A DNA stretch of 17,366 nucleotides from Oscillospiraceae bacterium. Lineage in GTDB: Bacteria > Bacillota > Clostridia > Oscillospirales > Ruminococcaceae. A program made the position numbers and the translations under genes. Below the pieces are notes generated by a model. The model saw only the letters and a program-made list of their open reading frames with translations. It searched no databases and had not been told where the DNA came from. The stretch covers positions 1 through 17,366 of the forward strand of contig SFLS01000026.1 in NCBI GenBank assembly GCA_004554485.1, written 5' to 3'. Below are positions 14,285 through 17,366 of this stretch, piece after piece (the first letter of the stretch is position 1; the number at the start of each line of letters is the position of its first letter).

Positions 14285-16948
14285 ATGTTTGGAAAGAAAC
14301 ACGCTGCCGAGACCGGCAGGAAAAAGTACCTCTACCTGTTTGAAGAGGGCAACAAGGATATGCGCGAGCTGCTGGGCGGCAAGGGCGCGAACCTGGCCGA
14401 AATGACCAACGCCGGAATGCCGGTGCCTCCCGGCTTTACCATTACCACCGAAGCCTGCACCCAGTACTATAAGGACGGCCGTCAGATCAACGACGAGATT
14501 ATGGCGGATATCTTTGTTTACCTGGAAAAGCTGGAAAAGAAGGTGGGCAAGAAGTTCGGCGACGTGGAAAGCCCGCTGCTGGTTTCGGTACGTTCCGGTG
14601 CCCGCGCTTCCATGCCCGGCATGATGGATACCATCCTGAACCTGGGCCTGAACGACGAGTCGGTGCAGGGCCTGGCCAAGCAGACCAACAACCCCCGCTT
14701 TGCCTACGACAGCTACCGCCGCTTTATCCAGATGTTCTCCGACGTGGTGATGGAGCTTTCCAAGAAGCGCTTTGAGGAGATCATTGACGAGCTGAAGGAG
14801 AAGAAGGGCGTAAAGAACGACGTGGACCTGGACACCGAGGATATGAAGGAGCTGGTGGTCCGCTTTAAGGAGTTCTACAAGAAAGAAAAGGGCGAGGAGT
14901 TCCCGCAGGATCCCAAGGTACAGCTGATCGAAGCCGTCAAGGCCGTATTCCGCAGCTGGGATAACCCCCGTGCCAACGTATACCGCCGTATGAACGAGAT
15001 CCCCTACGACTGGGGCACCGCCGTCAACGTACAGTCGATGGCCTTTGGCAACAGCGGCAACACCAGCGGCACCGGCGTGGCCTTTACCCGTAACCCCGCC
15101 ACCGGCGAAAAGGCGCTGTTCGGCGAGTACCTCATCAACGCCCAGGGCGAGGACGTCGTGGCCGGTATCCGCACCCCCTCCCCCATCAGCAAGCTGGCCG
15201 AGGAGATGCCCGAGGTTTACAAGCAGTTTGTGGATATCGCTTCCCGCCTGGAGAAGCATTACCGCGATATGCAGGATATGGAGTTTACCATTGAGAACGG
15301 CAAGCTGTATATGCTGCAGACCCGCAACGGCAAGCGCACCGCCGCCGCTGCCCTGAAGATCGCCGTCGACCTGGTGGACGAGGGCATGATCACCGAGGAG
15401 GAGGCCGTACTGCGCGTGGAGCCCAAGCAGCTGGACAGCCTGCTGCATCCCCAGTTTGACGCCGAGGCCCTGAAGAAGGCCGAGGTGATCGGCAAGGGTC
15501 TGGCCGCTTCCCCCGGCGCCGCCTGCGGCCAGGTGGTATTTGCCGCCGAGGACGCCAAGAACGCGGTGGAATCCGGCACGATGAAGAAGGTCATTCTGGT
15601 CCGTCTGGAGACCTCCCCCGAGGATATCGAGGGCATGGTGGTTGCTCAGGGCATCCTGACCGTCCGCGGCGGTATGACCAGCCACGCTGCCGTAGTAGCC
15701 CGCGGCATGGGCACCTGCTGCGTTTCCGGCTGCGGCGAGATCGCAGTGGACTATGACAAGAAGCAGTTTACCCTTTCCGGCAAGACCTATCACGAGGGAG
15801 ACTGGATCTCCATCGACGGTTCCACCGGCAACATCTACGGTGAGGCCATCCCCACCGCCGACGCGACCATTTCCGGCGACTTCGGCCGCTTTATGGGCTG
15901 GGCCGACAGCGTACGCCGCCTGAAGGTCTATGCCAATGCCGATAACCCCCGCGACGCCAAGCAGGCCGTCAACTTCGGGGCGGAAGGCATCGGCCTGTGC
16001 CGTACCGAGCATATGTTCTTTGAGGGCGACCGTATCAAGGCGGTGCGCGAGATGATCGTGGCCCGCACCGTGGAGGAGCGCCGCGCCGCGCTGGCCAAGA
16101 TCGAGCCCTATCAGGAGAGCGACTTTGAGGCCATGTACGAGGTGATGGGCGAGCGGCCCATGACCATCCGCTATCTGGATCCCCCCCTGCACGAGTTCCT
16201 GCCCACCAAGGAGGAGGACATCGTGGAGATCGCAGGAGAGCTGAAGATAAGTGTGGAGGAGCTGAAGGCCGTAATTGCTTCGCTGCACGAGTTTAACCCC
16301 ATGATGGGCCACCGCGGCTGCCGCCTGGCGGTTTCTTACCCCGAGATTGCCGAGATGCAGACCACCGCCGTTATCAAGGCCGCCATCAGCGCCTCCAGAA
16401 AGCTCGGCATTACCATCACCCCCCACATCATGATCCCGCTGGTGGGCGAGGTAAAAGAGCTGAAGTTTGTGAAGGATATTGTAGTGGCCACCGCCGACAA
16501 GCTGATTGCCGAAGCGGGCGTGGAAATGAAGTATGAAGTCGGCACCATGATCGAGATCCCCCGCGCGGCCCTGACCGCCGATGAGATTGCCGCCGAGGCG
16601 GACTTCTTCTCCTTCGGCACCAACGACCTGACCCAGATGACCTTCGGCTTCAGCCGTGACGACGCCGGCAAGTTCCTGAACTACTACTATGACAACAAGA
16701 TCTACGAGAACGATCCCTTTGCCCATCTGGACCAGAAGGGCGTGGGCAAGCTGGTGGAGATGAGCGTCAAGCTGGGCCGCGCCACCCGCCCCGACCTGGG
16801 CCTGGGCATCTGCGGCGAGCACGGCGGCGACCCGACCTCCGTGGAGTTCTGCGACAAGGTGGGTCTGGACTATGTTTCCTGCTCCCCCTTCCGGGTACCG
16901 ATCGCCCGTCTGGCTGCCGCGCAGGCTGCGATTCGCGAACAGCGCTAA
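14285..16948 (+). CDS. ppdK: Pyruvate, phosphate dikinase
   Basis: PPDK interconverts pyruvate, ATP and phosphate with PEP, AMP and pyrophosphate; in anaerobic Firmicutes it serves PPi-linked glycolysis or gluconeogenesis. The ATG at 14285 (after AGGAGG, 10 nt) begins MFGKKHAAETGRKKYLYLF, and the family's usual KKYVYLF start follows at residue 16. In-frame ATGs at 14261 and 14198 are less well placed. The length is 887 residues, normal for the family. Domains: ATP-grasp nucleotide domain (about 15-365, with LLGGKGANLAEM), phospho-histidine domain with GGMTSHAAVVARGMG and H467, and PEP/pyruvate TIM barrel (about 535-885) with GLCRTEHMFF and CGEHGGDPTS, whose C843 is the predicted acid. Codon use is strongly biased (GAG, AAG, CTG, GGC), unlike its neighbours, which suggests high expression. 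It diverges from glmU and ends at a strong terminator. Confidence 0.98.
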   Translation: MFGKKHAAETGRKKYLYLFEEGNKDMRELLGGKGANLAEMTNAGMPVPPGFTITTEACTQYYKDGRQINDEIMADIFVYLEKLEKKVGKKFGDVESPLLVSVRSGARASMPGMMDTILNLGLNDESVQGLAKQTNNPRFAYDSYRRFIQMFSDVVMELSKKRFEEIIDELKEKKGVKNDVDLDTEDMKELVVRFKEFYKKEKGEEFPQDPKVQLIEAVKAVFRSWDNPRANVYRRMNEIPYDWGTAVNVQSMAFGNSGNTSGTGVAFTRNPATGEKALFGEYLINAQGEDVVAGIRTPSPISKLAEEMPEVYKQFVDIASRLEKHYRDMQDMEFTIENGKLYMLQTRNGKRTAAAALKIAVDLVDEGMITEEEAVLRVEPKQLDSLLHPQFDAEALKKAEVIGKGLAASPGAACGQVVFAAEDAKNAVESGTMKKVILVRLETSPEDIEGMVVAQGILTVRGGMTSHAAVVARGMGTCCVSGCGEIAVDYDKKQFTLSGKTYHEGDWISIDGSTGNIYGEAIPTADATISGDFGRFMGWADSVRRLKVYANADNPRDAKQAVNFGAEGIGLCRTEHMFFEGDRIKAVREMIVARTVEERRAALAKIEPYQESDFEAMYEVMGERPMTIRYLDPPLHEFLPTKEEDIVEIAGELKISVEELKAVIASLHEFNPMMGHRGCRLAVSYPEIAEMQTTAVIKAAISASRKLGITITPHIMIPLVGEVKELKFVKDIVVATADKLIAEAGVEMKYEVGTMIEIPRAALTADEIAAEADFFSFGTNDLTQMTFGFSRDDAGKFLNYYYDNKIYENDPFAHLDQKGVGKLVEMSVKLGRATRPDLGLGICGEHGGDPTSVEFCDKVGLDYVSCSPFRVPIARLAAAQAAIREQR

Positions 16949-16965
16949 TCAGAAATTGATTTTTA

Positions 16966-17001
16966 AGAAAATTCCCTCGAAAAAATTCGAGGGAATTTTC
17001 T
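16966..17001 (+). terminator. Intrinsic terminator of ppdK
   Basis: A perfect 16-bp stem (16966-16981 with 16986-17001) around an AAAA loop, with TTTTCT at the 3' arm. It begins 17 nt after the ppdK stop. The symmetric A and T runs would also work on the minus strand. Confidence 0.9.
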
Positions 17002-17021
17002 CGTGCTGATTGTTACACTTG

Positions 17022-17065
17022 GCTAATAGCAGTACAGGCAGCTATTAGCGAAAAGCGCTAATAGC
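17022..17065. repeat. Alternating inverted repeats GCTAATAGC / GCTATTAGC
   Basis: GCTAATAGC (17022-17030), its complement GCTATTAGC (17041-17049) and GCTAATAGC again (17057-17065). The middle copy can pair with either neighbour; the right-hand hairpin (10 bp, loop AAAAG) is the stronger. GCGAAT (17071-17076) can in turn pair with ATTCGC (17096-17101), which overlaps the next terminator. No ORF. Confidence 0.7.
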
Positions 17066-17098
17066 AGTTAGCGAATCACACAACAAGCAAAAAGTATT

Positions 17099-17137
17099 CG
17101 CCCACATTATCGAAAGATAATGTGGGCGTTTCTTTTT
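17099..17137 (+). terminator. Second intrinsic terminator, upstream of the putative intron
   Basis: A perfect 13-bp stem CGCCCACATTATC/GATAATGTGGGCG with a GAAA loop (17099-17128), then TTTCTTTTT. No gene lies between it and the ppdK terminator, so it may end a small RNA from 17002-17098 or mop up readthrough. Confidence 0.9.
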
Positions 17138-17366
17138 GGCTCTAATCGCTACAATTCGTAGAGGTTAGATGTTATTACGGAAAGCAAGGTGGGTAGCGAT
17201 TCCGAACCATTCTGTAATATCCGATTGCAACGGATAAGGCGTTGAAACGATTCAGGGATAACGATACTTCTCTACGGAGCTGTCGGAGTACCCGGCAGAG
17301 GTGAAATTCCTATGAGTTTGGTTAGCAACTGAACGCTTGTTGATTAACACCTTTGCAAAAAGGCAT
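17138..17366 (+). mobile_element. Probable group II intron, 5' part (domain I), cut by the window end
   Basis: No ORF on either strand, base composition closer to balanced than the neighbouring genes, and dense RNA structure: TCTAATC...GGTTAGA (about 17142-17169), ATTACGGAA/TTCTGTAAT (about 17174-17218), TATCCG/CGGATA (17218-17236) and CTGTCGG-AGTAC-CCGGCAG (17280-17298). The blocks GGTGGGTAGCGATTCCGAACC (17188-17208), GTGAAATTCCTATGAG (17301-17316) and GTTAGCAACTGAACGCTTG (about 17321-17339) resemble, in order and spacing, conserved stretches of domain I in bacterial group II introns as I recall them (for example GAACTTCATATGAG followed by GGTATCAATGG in the Oceanobacillus IIC intron, and ACTGAACGC in Ll.LtrB). 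No canonical GTGYG 5' end is visible, so the left boundary is approximate. Domains II-VI and any reverse transcriptase would lie beyond the window. Confidence 0.6.

Noticed and set aside
13958..16822. A 954-codon open frame opposite ppdK
   Set aside because: Leu/His/Gly-rich mirror of a strongly codon-biased gene; no motif and no initiation signal.
17121..17128. GTGGGCG as the 5' end of the putative group II intron
   Set aside because: These bases form one arm of a perfect 13-bp terminator stem, which would be an unlikely coincidence if they belonged to the intron; also GTGGG does not fit GTGYG.

Overview
The window looks like chromosomal DNA of a GC-rich, low-GC-phylum (Firmicutes/Bacillota) anaerobe, most likely an Oscillospiraceae/Ruminococcaceae-type gut bacterium (inference). 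The signs are pyruvate phosphate dikinase, two M42 aminopeptidases, a UTRA-type GntR regulator, Gram-positive-style Mfd (DEEQ box) and MurD, strong AGGAGG ribosome sites, sigma-A promoters, and GC-rich coding DNA interrupted by AT-rich regulatory patches. No 16S gene is present, so the genus is not fixed.

Layout. Left end, plus strand: the tail of an unknown gene, then a PfkB-family kinase overlapping a single-domain SIS sugar-phosphate isomerase-like gene, ending at a terminator shared with a convergent GntR/UTRA regulator. From 1801 to 13776 every gene is on the minus strand. In descending (transcription) order these are the acetyltransferase domain of GlmU, prs, pth, mfd, murD, two back-to-back M42 aminopeptidases with a GNAT acetyltransferase, tRNA-Leu(UAG) with its own promoter and terminator, and gntR. 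At 14285-16948 the plus-strand ppdK diverges from glmU. After ppdK come a strong terminator, a patch of alternating inverted repeats, a second strong terminator and, up to the right edge, what looks like the 5' part (domain I) of a group II intron.

How the genes fit together. glmU (acetyltransferase), murD and prs supply UDP-GlcNAc, the muramyl peptide and PRPP; pth and mfd maintain translation and transcription. The M42 pair and GNAT gene form a tight translationally coupled peptide-processing unit. PfkB, SIS and GntR resemble a small regulated sugar (or sugar-amine) catabolic locus.

Most interesting points. (1) The glmU leader appears to be a ribosome-mediated attenuator: a sigma-A-like promoter, an 18-codon upstream ORF with an AAAGGAGG site partly buried in a hairpin, then a compact three-way-junction terminator with a U7 tail starting 4 nt after the uORF stop, then the glmU ribosome site. 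(2) This glmU encodes only the acetyltransferase half. (3) Two roughly 100-bp GC-rich palindromic, MITE-like elements flank mfd, one inside the murD 5' UTR. (4) A probable group II intron begins just behind an intrinsic terminator at the right edge.
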